Below, one piece after another: positions 8,479 to 16,743 of a stretch of 64,000 nucleotides of DNA. Under the pieces are notes generated by a model. It worked only from the letters and a program-made list of their open reading frames with translations, had not been told where the DNA came from and made no database searches. The position numbers were made by a program, and so were the translations under genes. Every line of letters begins with the position of its first letter. Within the stretch, counting starts at the first letter, position 1. The stretch spans positions 4,058,001 through 4,122,000 of the forward strand of contig NZ_CP061768.1 of assembly GCF_013624435.2 (NCBI RefSeq), written 5' to 3'. Source of the stretch: Nocardioides campestrisoli. GTDB taxonomy: Bacteria; Actinomycetota; Actinomycetes; Propionibacteriales; Nocardioidaceae.

Positions 8479-8976
8479 ATGACCACCGCAGCGCCCGACG
8501 ACCCGTCGCAGCCGCCACCTCCCCGGACCCTCGAGGTGATCGCCTGGGTGCTGCTGGCGGCCGGGGCCATGGTGCTGCTGCTCCGGTACGGCGACCTGGG
8601 CGAGGTGCCCACGCACTTCGGCGCCAGCGGCGAGCCGGACGACTGGGGTCCTCGATGGGCACTGCTGGTCCTGCTCGCGCTCTGGGTCGGGCTGCTGGCG
8701 GGAACGACACTCCTCGCCCGGCGGCCGCAGTGGCACAGCTACCCGCGGGAGGTCACCGACCAGAACCGAGCCGTCCTGCACCTCGAGTCCTCCCGGATGA
8801 TGTCGTGGACCGGGGTCGGCTTGTCGACCGTGTTCCTGGGGATCGTGCTGGGCGCGACGTCGAGCGCCTCCGCGTCCCCCTCCCAGAGCACCGGGCTGGC
8901 GATCTCATGCGCGGGACTCGTGCTCGTGCTCGCCGCGCCGGTCGTCGGGATCGTCCGGATGCTGCGCGTCGGCTAG
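8479..8976 (+). CDS. DUF1648-like small membrane protein
   Basis: A 165-residue integral membrane protein. After a Pro-rich start come helices such as VIAWVLLAAGAMVLLL, WALLVLLALWVGLLAGTTLLA and a C-terminal pair. The motif VPTHFGASGEPDDWG between helices 1 and 2 is typical of DUF1648, found in SdpI-like immunity proteins and other membrane proteins. An earlier in-frame GTG exists at 8461; ATG 8479 fits the protein better. Its TAG stop shares the tetranucleotide CTAG (8973-8976) with the stop of the convergent GNAT gene. Confidence 0.75.
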   Translation: MTTAAPDDPSQPPPPRTLEVIAWVLLAAGAMVLLLRYGDLGEVPTHFGASGEPDDWGPRWALLVLLALWVGLLAGTTLLARRPQWHSYPREVTDQNRAVLHLESSRMMSWTGVGLSTVFLGIVLGATSSASASPSQSTGLAISCAGLVLVLAAPVVGIVRMLRVG

Positions 8977-9557
8977 AACGCGTCGAACGCGGCGGCGTAC
9001 CTGAACCGACCCCGGGGATGCGGGCGTCCCGCGAGCGCGAGCGCCTGGAAGAGGTCTCCGTACTCCGTGACCGGCGACTCGACGCCGAGCTCGTGGGCAG
9101 GCACGAAGCCGAAACGGCCGTAGTAGGCGGGGTCACCCACCAGCCCGACGAGCGTCTCGCCGCTCTGCTCGGCCCGCCGCACGACCTCGCGGATCAGCGC
9201 CGCACCGATCCCCTGGGACTGGTGGGCGGGCAGCACCGAGACCGGGCCCAGCCCGAGCACCGGCACCTCGTCCACGTGCGCCCGGGTGCAGACCACCTGG
9301 CCGACGATCTGCCCGTCGACCTCAGCCACGAGGGCCAGCTCCGGCAGCCAGCCCTCGTCGCGCCGGAGCAGCCGCAGCAGGTCCACCTCGCCAGGCGGAC
9401 CCCCGGGCGAGGACGGCGGCGCGGAGTAGGGGGCTCCCCGGAACGCGTCGGCGACCACGGCGTCGACCGCGGCGGCATCGTCCGGCTCCTCGGCGCGGAC
9501 CACCAGGTCGGCGGGGGCGGGCACAGCCGGTCGAGGCTCCGGGTCCAGGTCGTCCAT
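8973..9557 (-). CDS. GNAT family N-acetyltransferase
   Basis: A 194-residue acetyltransferase of the YhbS-like type. The acetyl-CoA loop is visible as SVLPAHQSQGIGAALIREVVRRA (Q/RxxGxG/A signature QSQGIGA), followed by LVGDPAYYGRFGF, the characteristic 'Y.rfGF' strand. Acceptor substrate unknown. It converges with the DUF1648 gene (stops share CTAG) and is followed upstream by the ECF sigma gene on the same strand, 48 bases away. Confidence 0.88.
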   Translation of the reverse strand: MDDLDPEPRPAVPAPADLVVRAEEPDDAAAVDAVVADAFRGAPYSAPPSSPGGPPGEVDLLRLLRRDEGWLPELALVAEVDGQIVGQVVCTRAHVDEVPVLGLGPVSVLPAHQSQGIGAALIREVVRRAEQSGETLVGLVGDPAYYGRFGFVPAHELGVESPVTEYGDLFQALALAGRPHPRGRFRYAAAFDAF

Positions 9558-9605
9558 GCCTCGGACGCTAGTCCGGTGCGGCCGGCTCGCCCAGCGCTTT
9601 TCCCC

Positions 9606-10883
9606 TCAGCCGCGCTCGCCCCCGTCGCGACGTCCGCGCAGGAACGCCTGCTCGGCCTCGTTCTCGGTCATCGCGATCGCCCGGTCGTACGCGGCTCGCG
9701 CCTCCTCGGTTCGCCCCAGCCGGCGCAGCAGGTCGGCGCGGGCGACGTGCCACGGCTGGTACGACGGGAGGGCACCCGCCAGCTCGTCTACCCGGTCCAG
9801 CCCGGCTTCGGGTCCGTCGAGCTCGGCGACCACCAGCGCCCGGTTGAGCGCGACCACCGGGGTCGGGGTGACGGCGTACAGCTGGTCGTAGAGGGCGCGC
9901 AGCTGCGACCAGTCCGTCTCCTCGGCGGTCGCCGCGTCGGTGTGCACGGCGTTGATCGCGGCGTGCAGCTGGTGGTGGCCGGGATGGCTGAGCCCGGCGT
10001 GGTTGCGGCGCAGGCACTCGCGGACCAGCGCGTGCCCCTCGGCGACGAGGGCGTGGTCCCACCGGGTGCGGTCCTGCTCGGCCAGGGGCACCAGCCGGCC
10101 GTCGACCACGCGGGCCGGGCGGCGCGCCTCGGTGAGCAGCATCAGCGCCAGCAGCCCCATCACCTCGGGCTCGTCGGGCATCAGCACCCGCAGCACCCGG
10201 GTCAGCCGGATCGCCTCCGCGCACAGGTCGGTGCGCACCGGCTGGTCGCCGTGGCGCGGCAGGTACCCCTCGTTGAAGACCAGGTAGAGGGTGGCCAGCA
10301 CGCCGCCCAGCCGGTCCGGGAGCTCCGCGTCGTCGGGCACCCGGTAGGGGATCCGGGCGGCGGCGATCTTCTGCTTGGCCCGGGTGATCCGCTGGGCCAT
10401 CGCCCGCTCCTCCACCAGGAACGCCGCGGCGATCTCCGGGACGGTCAGCCCACCCAGCAGCCGCAGGGTCAGCGCCACCCGGGTAGCCGGAGCCAGCGCC
10501 GGGTGGCAACAGGTGAAGAGCAGCCGCAGCCGCTCGTCCGGGATCGAGGTCACGAGACCGTCGTCCCCGCCGTCGCCACCGCCGTCGTCACCCTGGATCA
10601 TCAGCGCCTCCCGGTGCCTGGCCTGCCGCGTCGACTCCCGGCGCAGCCGGTCGATGGCACGGTTGCGCGCGGTGGTGGCCAGCCATCCGGGCGGGTGCGG
10701 AGGTACGCCGTCGGCGGGCCAGCGGCGTACCGCCTCGGCGAAGGCGTCCTGGGTGACCTCCTCGGCCAGCCCGAGGTCGCCGAACCGGGCGGCGAGCGCG
10801 GCGACGATCCGGCCGAACTCCTCGCGGTGCAGGAGCTCGATCCGGGCCGCCACCTCGTCCTGGCTCACGCGGACGCGGCTCAC
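9606..10883 (-). CDS. ECF42-type RNA polymerase sigma factor with C-terminal TPR-like extension
   Basis: A 425-residue ECF sigma factor. Sigma region 2 is at the N-terminus (GLAEEVTQDAFAEAVRRW, RNRAIDRLRRES), and sigma-4 lies around GLTVPEIAAAFLVEERAMAQR. A long helical extension (VALNRALVVAELDGPEAGL and ARADLLRRLGRTEEARAAY) matches the DUF6596/TPR tail of ECF42. ECF42 members are encoded with DGPF/YCII proteins and use that tail in place of an anti-sigma factor (known for the family). The GTG at 10883 overlaps the YCII stop as GTGA; a second GTG lies 15 bases downstream. The same frame stays open antisense as far as 13580, which I attribute to GC bias. Confidence 0.92.
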   Translation of the reverse strand: MSRVRVSQDEVAARIELLHREEFGRIVAALAARFGDLGLAEEVTQDAFAEAVRRWPADGVPPHPPGWLATTARNRAIDRLRRESTRQARHREALMIQGDDGGGDGGDDGLVTSIPDERLRLLFTCCHPALAPATRVALTLRLLGGLTVPEIAAAFLVEERAMAQRITRAKQKIAAARIPYRVPDDAELPDRLGGVLATLYLVFNEGYLPRHGDQPVRTDLCAEAIRLTRVLRVLMPDEPEVMGLLALMLLTEARRPARVVDGRLVPLAEQDRTRWDHALVAEGHALVRECLRRNHAGLSHPGHHQLHAAINAVHTDAATAEETDWSQLRALYDQLYAVTPTPVVALNRALVVAELDGPEAGLDRVDELAGALPSYQPWHVARADLLRRLGRTEEARAAYDRAIAMTENEAEQAFLRGRRDGGERG

Positions 10884-11239
10884 TCCCCTTGGAACGGCCG
10901 GACCTCGACCGTGCCGACGCAGGCCTTCGACCCCTCGGCGGCGAGCTTGAGCGCCTCGTCGAGGTCCTTGGCCTCGATCACCCAGAACCCGCCGATGTGC
11001 TCCTTGGACTCCAGGTAGGGGCCGTCGGTGACGACCACGTCGTCCTGGCGGCCGTCGACCACCGTGGCGGTGTGGGCGGGCATCAGACCACCGGCGAAGA
11101 CCCAGTGCCCCTGGGCCTGCAGGGTCTCGTTGAAGCGTCCGGTGTCGGCGAACGCCTGCTCCATCTGCTCCTTGCTCTCGTACGGGCCGAACTCCCCGTC
11201 GTCGACGGATCCGTGGACGGACAGCAGGTACTGGGCCAT
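10880..11239 (-). CDS. YCII-related (DGPF domain) protein
   Basis: A 119-residue DGPF/YCII-fold protein. It reads MAQYLLSVHGSVDDGEFGPY and contains the signature DGPYLESKEHIGGFWVIEA. It is the conserved partner of ECF42 sigma factors; its biochemical role is unknown. It precedes and overlaps the sigma gene by 4 nt. A strong ribosome binding site (GAAGGAGAACGTC) precedes ATG 11237-11239. An ECF-like promoter (11292-11318) lies about 50 bases upstream. Confidence 0.92.
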   Translation of the reverse strand: MAQYLLSVHGSVDDGEFGPYESKEQMEQAFADTGRFNETLQAQGHWVFAGGLMPAHTATVVDGRQDDVVVTDGPYLESKEHIGGFWVIEAKDLDEALKLAAEGSKACVGTVEVRPFQGE

Positions 11240-11291
11240 GACGTTCTCCTTCAGGTCGGGCGCGACCGTCGTGGTCGTGCGTCACCCCTTC

Positions 11292-11318
11292 CACGAACGC
11301 AACCATGCGGATGCGACA
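11292..11318 (-). promoter_or_regulatory. Predicted ECF42 promoter, first module
   Basis: On the minus strand, TGTCGC (11318-11313), a 17-base spacer, then CGTG (11295-11292), ending 52 bases before the YCII start. The ECF42 promoter in the literature is TGTCGA at -35 with CG(A/T)C at -10. Order, spacing and distance match the second module's promoter at 46739-46765; each element has one deviation. Confidence 0.5.
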
Positions 11319-11360
11319 CCCCGGAAGATCTTTTCTCGTCCCGTCCCGCAGAATTCTCCG

Positions 11361-11900
11361 GTGAACCTCTACTTCCGCCTGGTCGGGATGCTCCTGACCC
11401 GCTGGCGACACCGCCGGATCTCGGTCTGGGACGGCTCGACGTACTCCTCCCGCGTCTGGCCCTCGGACCTGGACACCGTCGGCCACATGAACAACGCCAA
11501 GTACTTCGGGCTGATGGACCTCGGCCGGGTCGACCTGATGCTCCGCTCGCGGATGCACAAGCAGTTCTCCGGGCGCGGCTGGTACTCGGTGGTCGCGGCC
11601 CAGACGATCCGCTACCGCCGCTCCCTCAAGCCGGGCCAGCGGTTCGTGCTGCGGACCACCCTGCTGGGCACCGACGAGAAGGCGCTCTACTTCCAGCAGA
11701 CGTTCAAGGTGGGCGGGGAGCTCTACGCCCAGGCGGTCGTGCAGGCGCGGGTGCTGCGCAAGGACGGCGGGTCGGTGCCCGCCGCCGAGGTGATCGAGGC
11801 GCTCGAGCCCGGCCCCCTCGTGCCCGACCTGACCCTGCCGCAGTGGGTGCAGGACTGGGCGGTCGGCGTGCGCCAGACCGGCCACGACGCGGTGGCCTGA
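11361..11900 (+). CDS. Acyl-CoA thioesterase-like protein (hot-dog fold)
   Basis: A 179-residue protein with a 4HBT-type hot-dog core. The motif DLDTVGHMNNAKYFGLMDLGR is the typical active-site segment (D-x-x-GHxNN), cut here as DLDTVGHMNNAKYFG. It then reads TIRYRRSLKPGQRF. It probably hydrolyses an acyl-CoA or acyl-carrier thioester; substrate unknown. The start is GTG 11361, since upstream in-frame sequence crosses the YCII promoter region. It is divergent from the YCII/ECF42 unit, and no partner gene overlaps it. Confidence 0.8.
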   Translation: MNLYFRLVGMLLTRWRHRRISVWDGSTYSSRVWPSDLDTVGHMNNAKYFGLMDLGRVDLMLRSRMHKQFSGRGWYSVVAAQTIRYRRSLKPGQRFVLRTTLLGTDEKALYFQQTFKVGGELYAQAVVQARVLRKDGGSVPAAEVIEALEPGPLVPDLTLPQWVQDWAVGVRQTGHDAVA

Positions 11901-11940
11901 GCGCTGTCCGCGGGCAGCCCGGATCCCTAGACTCCTGACA

Positions 11941-13691
11941 TGCCCGACGGCGGCGACCACCCGGAGCCGGACCGCTCGCCGGCGGACCGGGATGCCGCCG
12001 TGGTCCCGGATGCCGCCGTGGTCCCGGATGTCGCCGTGATCCCGGATGCCGCCGTGGTCCGGCTCCTCCGGCGGCCTCGGCTGCTGGGGGTGGGGCTCGC
12101 GGCGCTCTTCTTCGTACAGTCGCTGCGCCCGACGCTCCTGCCCCGCGACTGGCTCTTCCAGGGTGTGGTCTCCGAGCTCGCCCTGACCCTGGGGTACGTC
12201 GTCGGCGCCACCCTCACCTGGTGCGTCGAGGCCGCACTCGGCCGCCTCGGACGCCGCCCCCGCGCCCTGGCACCGGCCGCCGACCTTCGCCTCCGGCTGG
12301 GGCTCGGCCTCCTCCTGGCCGTGCTGGTCGGCTGGGCCAGCCGGGACGCGGTCCACGACCACCGGTGGACCTGGGAGCGGCTGGACCACGAGCCCTCCAG
12401 CGCCTGGCTGCTGTACGGCGGCACCCTGCTGGTCGCCCTCCTGGTCTGCGCCGCGCTGCTCGCCCTGGCCTGGCCGGTGCGCTGGCTGCGGCGGCGTACC
12501 GCGCGAGCCGGCAGCCGGGTGCTGCCGCGCTGGATCGCCGCGGTCCTCTCCACCGTCCTGGTGCTGTGGCTCGCGGTCACCGCGCTCAACACCTGGGTCT
12601 ACCAGCGCACCCTGGACGCGCTCAACGAGGCGTTCACCGTCTCCGACCTGGAGATCGACGGCGACGTCGAGCCACCCACCTCCCGGCTGCGCTCGACCGG
12701 ACCGGCGTCCCAGGTGGCCTGGGAGGAGGTCGGCGACGAGGGACGGCTCTTCCTGCGCCGGGGCCCGACCGTCGAGCAGATCGCCGCGTTCGCACCGGGT
12801 GGCGAGGCGGTGGAGCCGATCCGGGTCTACGTCGGCCGGGCCACCACCGACGACCCCCAGGAGCGGGCCGACCTCGCCCTCGACGAGCTGGAGCGGTTCG
12901 GCGCCTTCGACCGGGAGGCCGTGCTGGTGGTCGTCCCGACCGGGACCGGGTGGGTCAACGAGCAGCTGGTGCAGCCGGTGGAGCACCTGTACGCCGGCGA
13001 CGTCGCAACCGTCTCGCTCCAGTACTCCCACCTGCCGAGCCCGTTGGCCTTCCTCACCGAGGAGGAGGCCGCGCAGGAGACCGGGAGGGCGCTGATCGGC
13101 GCGGTGGACGCGCGGATCGCCGAGCTGCCCGCCGACCGGCGACCCGACCTGCTGGTCGCCGGGGAGAGCCTGGGCTCCTTCGGCGCCAGCGCCGCCTTCG
13201 ACGACCTGGACGACCTCGTCGCCGAGACCACCGCGTCGCTGTGGGTCGGGCCCCCGGAGACCGTGCACCTGCGGCGCGAGGCCGAGGCCGAGCGGCAGAC
13301 CGGCTCGACCCAGGTCAAGCCGGTGGTCGGCGGCGAGGAGGTCCTGTTCGCCAACCGGGACTCCGACATCGTCGGCCACCCGCGCGCGGTCTTCCTCCAG
13401 CACGCCGACGACCCGATCGTCTGGTGGGACTGGCAGACCGCCGTCACCGAGCCCGACTGGCTCTCCGAACCGCTCGACCCGGCGGTCAATCCGGCGATGG
13501 AGTGGGCCCCGGTCTCCACCTTCCTCAACCTGGCCGTCGACATGGCAGTGAGCACGGCGTTCGACGAGGACTTCGGGCACAAGTACGGCACCCAGCCGCT
13601 GACCGCCTGGGTCGCGATGCTGCAGCCGGCCAGCTGGGACGAGGACCGGGTCGCGGAGCTGCGGCAGCGCCTCGCCCGCCTGCCCCGCTGA
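11941..13691 (+). CDS. Membrane-anchored alpha/beta-hydrolase (Abhydrolase_9 type)
   Basis: A 583-residue protein. The N-terminal half has four to five transmembrane helices (e.g. LLGVGLAALFFVQSL, GLGLLLAVLVGWAS, LVALLVCAALLALAW, VLSTVLVLWLAVTALNTWV). The C-terminal half is a predicted extracytoplasmic alpha/beta-hydrolase with the nucleophile elbow AGESLGSFG. This matches the PF15420 + PF10081 arrangement common in actinobacteria; substrate unknown. The first 40 residues are a repeat (DAAVVP units) encoded by four 18-bp direct repeats. A stop-codon-containing repeat array follows the gene. Confidence 0.88.
11991..12062 (+). repeat. Four 18-bp direct repeats in the 5' end of the hydrolase gene
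   Basis: The units at 11991, 12009, 12027 and 12045 are all variants of GATGCCGCCGTGGTCCCG. The first two are identical, the third has two changes and the fourth one. Being multiples of 3, copy changes would lengthen or shorten the N-terminal (DAAVVP) segment without a frameshift. Confidence 0.9.
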
Positions 13692-13733
13692 TCACCCCTG
13701 CTGATCCTTGCGCTGATCCCCCCTCGCTGATCC
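13689..13733 (+). repeat. TGATC repeat array starting on the hydrolase stop codon
   Basis: The stop TGA at 13689 is followed by TGA at 13702, 13714 and 13728, each within (G)CTGATC and spaced 13, 12 and 14 bases. The units resemble those downstream of the alcohol dehydrogenase gene (32934 onward). The array fills the short gap to the convergent AraC gene. Confidence 0.75.
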
Positions 13734-13744
13734 CCGCTGGTCCG

Positions 13745-14584
13745 TCAGTCGGCCGGTCGGTCCCCCACCCGGTAGTCGCTCGGCCTCAGGCCGAGGACCG
13801 TGCGGAAGTCGGCCGCCAGGTGCGCCTGGTCGGCGTACCCGAGCTCGGCGGCGACGCCCGCCAGGTCGGCGGACGGGTCCGTACGGATCCGCTCCGCAGC
13901 CTCCTGCAGGCGGCGCCGACGGATCATCGCCGCGGGCGGTAGCCCGACGTACCTCCGGGCCAGGCGCTGGACCGTGCGCGGCGAGACGCCGAGGCGCTCC
14001 GCGATGTGCTCGACCTTGAGCACCTCGGGGTCGGAGTCGATCGCGTCGGCCATCGCGTTGGCCAGCAACGCGTGGTCGTCCGGCTCGGGAGCCACGGCGA
14101 GCAGCCAGTCGCCGTACGCCGTCACCGCCGCCGACCGTCGCTCGGCGGGCGACCCCGACCCGGTCATCGCGGCCACGACGCTCGCGTGCAGGTCGGGCAG
14201 GTCGAGCGGCCGGTAGTCGTCGCGCACCGACCCCGGGTCGTCGACCAGGAGCGGGACGGCGGCCGGGCGCAGGTGGGCGCCCACGACCCAGCCGCGGCCC
14301 GTGAGGTCCCGGTGCCAGCGCCGGGTGGTCGGCCCGGAGAGCGCCACCAGACCCTGCTCGACCACCAGGTTGGAGGCCGGGAACGCGATGACGTGCTGCC
14401 GGGAGACCCGGCCGGGCGCCAGGTCCCACTCCGGGATCCAGAACCACCGGACCCAGGTCGCGAGGGGCTCCGCGGCCGGCTCGCGGTGGAAGGTGGGCAG
14501 CGCGGCGGGGTAGAGGATGCCCCGGCCGTCGGCGGCCCGGTCCGCCCGCTTCCCGCCCGGCTCCCCGGCGTCGTCGGTGGTCAC
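13745..14584 (-). CDS. AraC family transcriptional regulator
   Basis: A 279-residue regulator. The N-terminal sensor domain (YPAALPTFHREPAAEPL, then WFWIPEWDLAPGR) resembles DUF6597. The C-terminal AraC/XylS double helix-turn-helix reads HIAERLGVSPRTVQRLARRY, then GVAAELGYADQAHLAADF. The start is GTG 14582-14584. It is divergent from the VOC gene at 14652, with 67 bases between, so it may control that gene and itself. Confidence 0.92.
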   Translation of the reverse strand: MTTDDAGEPGGKRADRAADGRGILYPAALPTFHREPAAEPLATWVRWFWIPEWDLAPGRVSRQHVIAFPASNLVVEQGLVALSGPTTRRWHRDLTGRGWVVGAHLRPAAVPLLVDDPGSVRDDYRPLDLPDLHASVVAAMTGSGSPAERRSAAVTAYGDWLLAVAPEPDDHALLANAMADAIDSDPEVLKVEHIAERLGVSPRTVQRLARRYVGLPPAAMIRRRRLQEAAERIRTDPSADLAGVAAELGYADQAHLAADFRTVLGLRPSDYRVGDRPAD

Positions 14585-14651
14585 CGATCGACCCTAGGGC
14601 TGTCGTGTATCTCCAAGCCAGGGCGGCCCGCGCCTTCCTAGCGTGGATCCC

Positions 14652-15209
14652 ATGAACTCGACACAGGACCAGACCGACCAGACGACACCGACAGCCCAGA
14701 CCACACAGACAGCACAGGGCATCCCGGGCGCCGCTTCCGGCAAGCACACCGACCGCGGGGTCCCGCACGGCTACACCAGCGTGACGCCGTTCCTCGCCGT
14801 CCCGGACGCCCGGGCCGCGCTCGACTTCTACCGCGACGTCTTCGGCGCGAGGGTCGTCGACGTCACGGAGATGGACGGGGTAGTCGTGCACGCCGACCTC
14901 GACCTCGGGCACGGCCGGATCCAGCTCGGTGAGCCCAGCCCCGACTACCACCTGGTCGCCCCGCCGGCGGGCGAGGACGACTGCTACGCGCTCGGGCTCT
15001 ACTGCGCCGACGTCGACGCGCTCGTCGCTCGGGCGGAGGAGGCGGGCGCGACGATCCGCGAGCCGGTGAGCACGTTCGTCTCGGGCGACCGGTTCGCCAG
15101 CATCCGCGACCCGTTCGGGGTGCGCTGGTCGATCATGACCCGGGTGGAGGACCTGTCGGAGGAGGAGAGCGCGGCCCGGGTCGCGGAGTGGGCGGCGCAG
15201 CAGGGCTGA
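14652..15209 (+). CDS. VOC family protein (PhnB/glyoxalase-like)
   Basis: A 185-residue protein of the vicinal oxygen chelate fold. A Thr/Gln-rich leader of about 40 residues (QTTPTAQTTQTAQG) precedes the core VTPFLAVPDARAALDFYRDVFGA, cut here as VTPFLAVPDARAALDFY. The core ends with RDPFGVRWSIMTR, the usual final strand. Reaction unknown; such proteins include antibiotic-binding proteins, glyoxalases and demethylubiquinone-like enzymes. The start ATG 14652 is preferred over an in-frame GTG nine bases upstream. It is divergent from the AraC gene. Confidence 0.88.
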   Translation: MNSTQDQTDQTTPTAQTTQTAQGIPGAASGKHTDRGVPHGYTSVTPFLAVPDARAALDFYRDVFGARVVDVTEMDGVVVHADLDLGHGRIQLGEPSPDYHLVAPPAGEDDCYALGLYCADVDALVARAEEAGATIREPVSTFVSGDRFASIRDPFGVRWSIMTRVEDLSEEESAARVAEWAAQQG

Positions 15210-15322
15210 GACGCCCCCGCGCGGGGATGCGGCCGGGTGTTCGTCGTCAGCACCCTCGACGAGGTGGGGCGTCGGGCCTGAGAGTGGAGATCGACCGGGC
15301 AGGCACGCGAGAGGAGCAGGGC

Positions 15323-16678
15323 ATGACGGACGACGCGTACGACGCCGTGGTGATCGGCATGGGTCCTGGCGGGGAGGTCGCAGCCACCCGCCTGCTGCAG
15401 GCGGGCAAGAGGGTCGCCGTCGTGGAACGAGAGCTGATCGGCGGCGAGTGCGGCTACTGGGCGTGCATCCCGTCGAAGACCCTGCTGCGTCCCGTGGAGC
15501 TCGCGCTCCAGGCGGCGGCCGCCCCCGGGGTCACCACACCTCCCCTCGACTGGGAGGCCGCTCGGCAGTGGCGGGACGCCATGGTGCGGCACCTCGACGA
15601 CGCCAAGCAGGTCGCCGGCTACGAGGACCAGGGCGCCACGGTGGTGCGGGGCGAGGCCCGGATCGCCGGTCCGGGTGTGGTGGAGGTCGACGGACGCCGC
15701 CTGGTCACGCAGCACGTCATCGTGGCGACCGGCTCCCGTTCGGTCGTCCCGGAGATCGAGGGGCTCGACGAGTGCACCGTGTGGACCAACCGGGAGGCGA
15801 CCGGCTTCGAGCAGGTCCCCGGCCGGGTCGTCGTCATCGGGGCGAGCGCGGTCGCCGTGGAGGTGGCCCAGTACCTCGCCGGGTACGGCGCGCAGGTCAC
15901 GCTGGTGGGACGAGGACCCCGCCTGCTGCGGCGCGAGGAGCCGCGCGTCGGCGAGCTGGCGGCCGAGCACCTCCGCGCCCGGGGGATCGACCTGCGCCTC
16001 GGAGCGGGACCGGTCCGCGCCTTCAAGGACGGCGCCGACAGCTCGCTCGTGCTGGACGACGGCAGCGTGCTGACCGCAGATGTCCTCGTCCTGGCCACCG
16101 GCCGGCGTCCTCGGACCGAGGGCCTGGGCCTGGAGGAGCTGGAGGTCACCCTCGACGGGCACGGTGCCCTCGCCGTGGACGAGCACTGCCATGCCGGCGC
16201 AGGCGTCTGGGGCGTCGGCGACGTCACCGGGACGGCGATGTTCACGCACGTGGCGAAGTACCAGGCGCGCATCGCCACCGCGGCGATCCTGGGACGCCCG
16301 CGGACCGCGAGGTACGACAGTGTTCCCCGCGTCGTCTTCGGCCATCCGGAGATCGCCGCCGTCGGCATGACCGAGGAGCAGGCGGTGGCCGGGGGTCGAC
16401 GCGTCCGCACCTCGCAGGTCGATCTCACCGCCGCGCTGGCGCGCCCCTGGACCTACGAGGAGGAGCCGACCGGCGCCTGGCTGGGCCTGGTCGCCGACGC
16501 GGACACGGACCTGCTCGTCGGAGCCTGGGCTGTCGCGCCGCAGGCGAGCGAGTGGATCCATCAGGCGGCGCTCGCCATCGGGGCAGCGATCCCGATCGAC
16601 CGGCTCCTCGACCACGTCCCGCAGTTCCCGACGTACAGCGAGGGCTTCGTGCCGGCCCTGGAGGGGCTGCTGGACTGA
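15323..16678 (+). CDS. NAD(P)/FAD-dependent oxidoreductase, disulfide-reductase-like
   Basis: A 451-residue class I pyridine nucleotide-disulfide oxidoreductase. The FAD site is VVIGMGPGGEVAATRL, the redox Cys pair is in GGECGYWACIPSKT (C-x4-C as in lipoamide dehydrogenase), the NAD(P) site is VVVIGASAVAVEVA, and the second FAD motif is GVWGVGDVTG. The dimerisation domain ends in HVPQFPTYSE, where lipoamide and mercuric reductases have HxHPTxxE, so the catalytic-base His is missing. Substrate is therefore uncertain. A good ribosome binding site (GAGGAGCAGG) precedes ATG 15323. Confidence 0.9.
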   Translation: MTDDAYDAVVIGMGPGGEVAATRLLQAGKRVAVVERELIGGECGYWACIPSKTLLRPVELALQAAAAPGVTTPPLDWEAARQWRDAMVRHLDDAKQVAGYEDQGATVVRGEARIAGPGVVEVDGRRLVTQHVIVATGSRSVVPEIEGLDECTVWTNREATGFEQVPGRVVVIGASAVAVEVAQYLAGYGAQVTLVGRGPRLLRREEPRVGELAAEHLRARGIDLRLGAGPVRAFKDGADSSLVLDDGSVLTADVLVLATGRRPRTEGLGLEELEVTLDGHGALAVDEHCHAGAGVWGVGDVTGTAMFTHVAKYQARIATAAILGRPRTARYDSVPRVVFGHPEIAAVGMTEEQAVAGGRRVRTSQVDLTAALARPWTYEEEPTGAWLGLVADADTDLLVGAWAVAPQASEWIHQAALAIGAAIPIDRLLDHVPQFPTYSEGFVPALEGLLD

Positions 16679-16743
16679 GTGGCTGCGGCGCTGAGGCCCG
16701 AAGTCCGTGCGCGGTCGACCGGTGCCGGAGTAGCCCCGCTCGG

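Noticed and set aside
9606..13580. Very long open frame (over 1300 codons) antisense to the hydrolase, continuous with the sigma factor
   Set aside because: Only the last third encodes a protein (the ECF42 sigma factor). The rest is a high-GC shadow frame opposite a well-supported gene, with Arg/Gly/Pro-rich composition.
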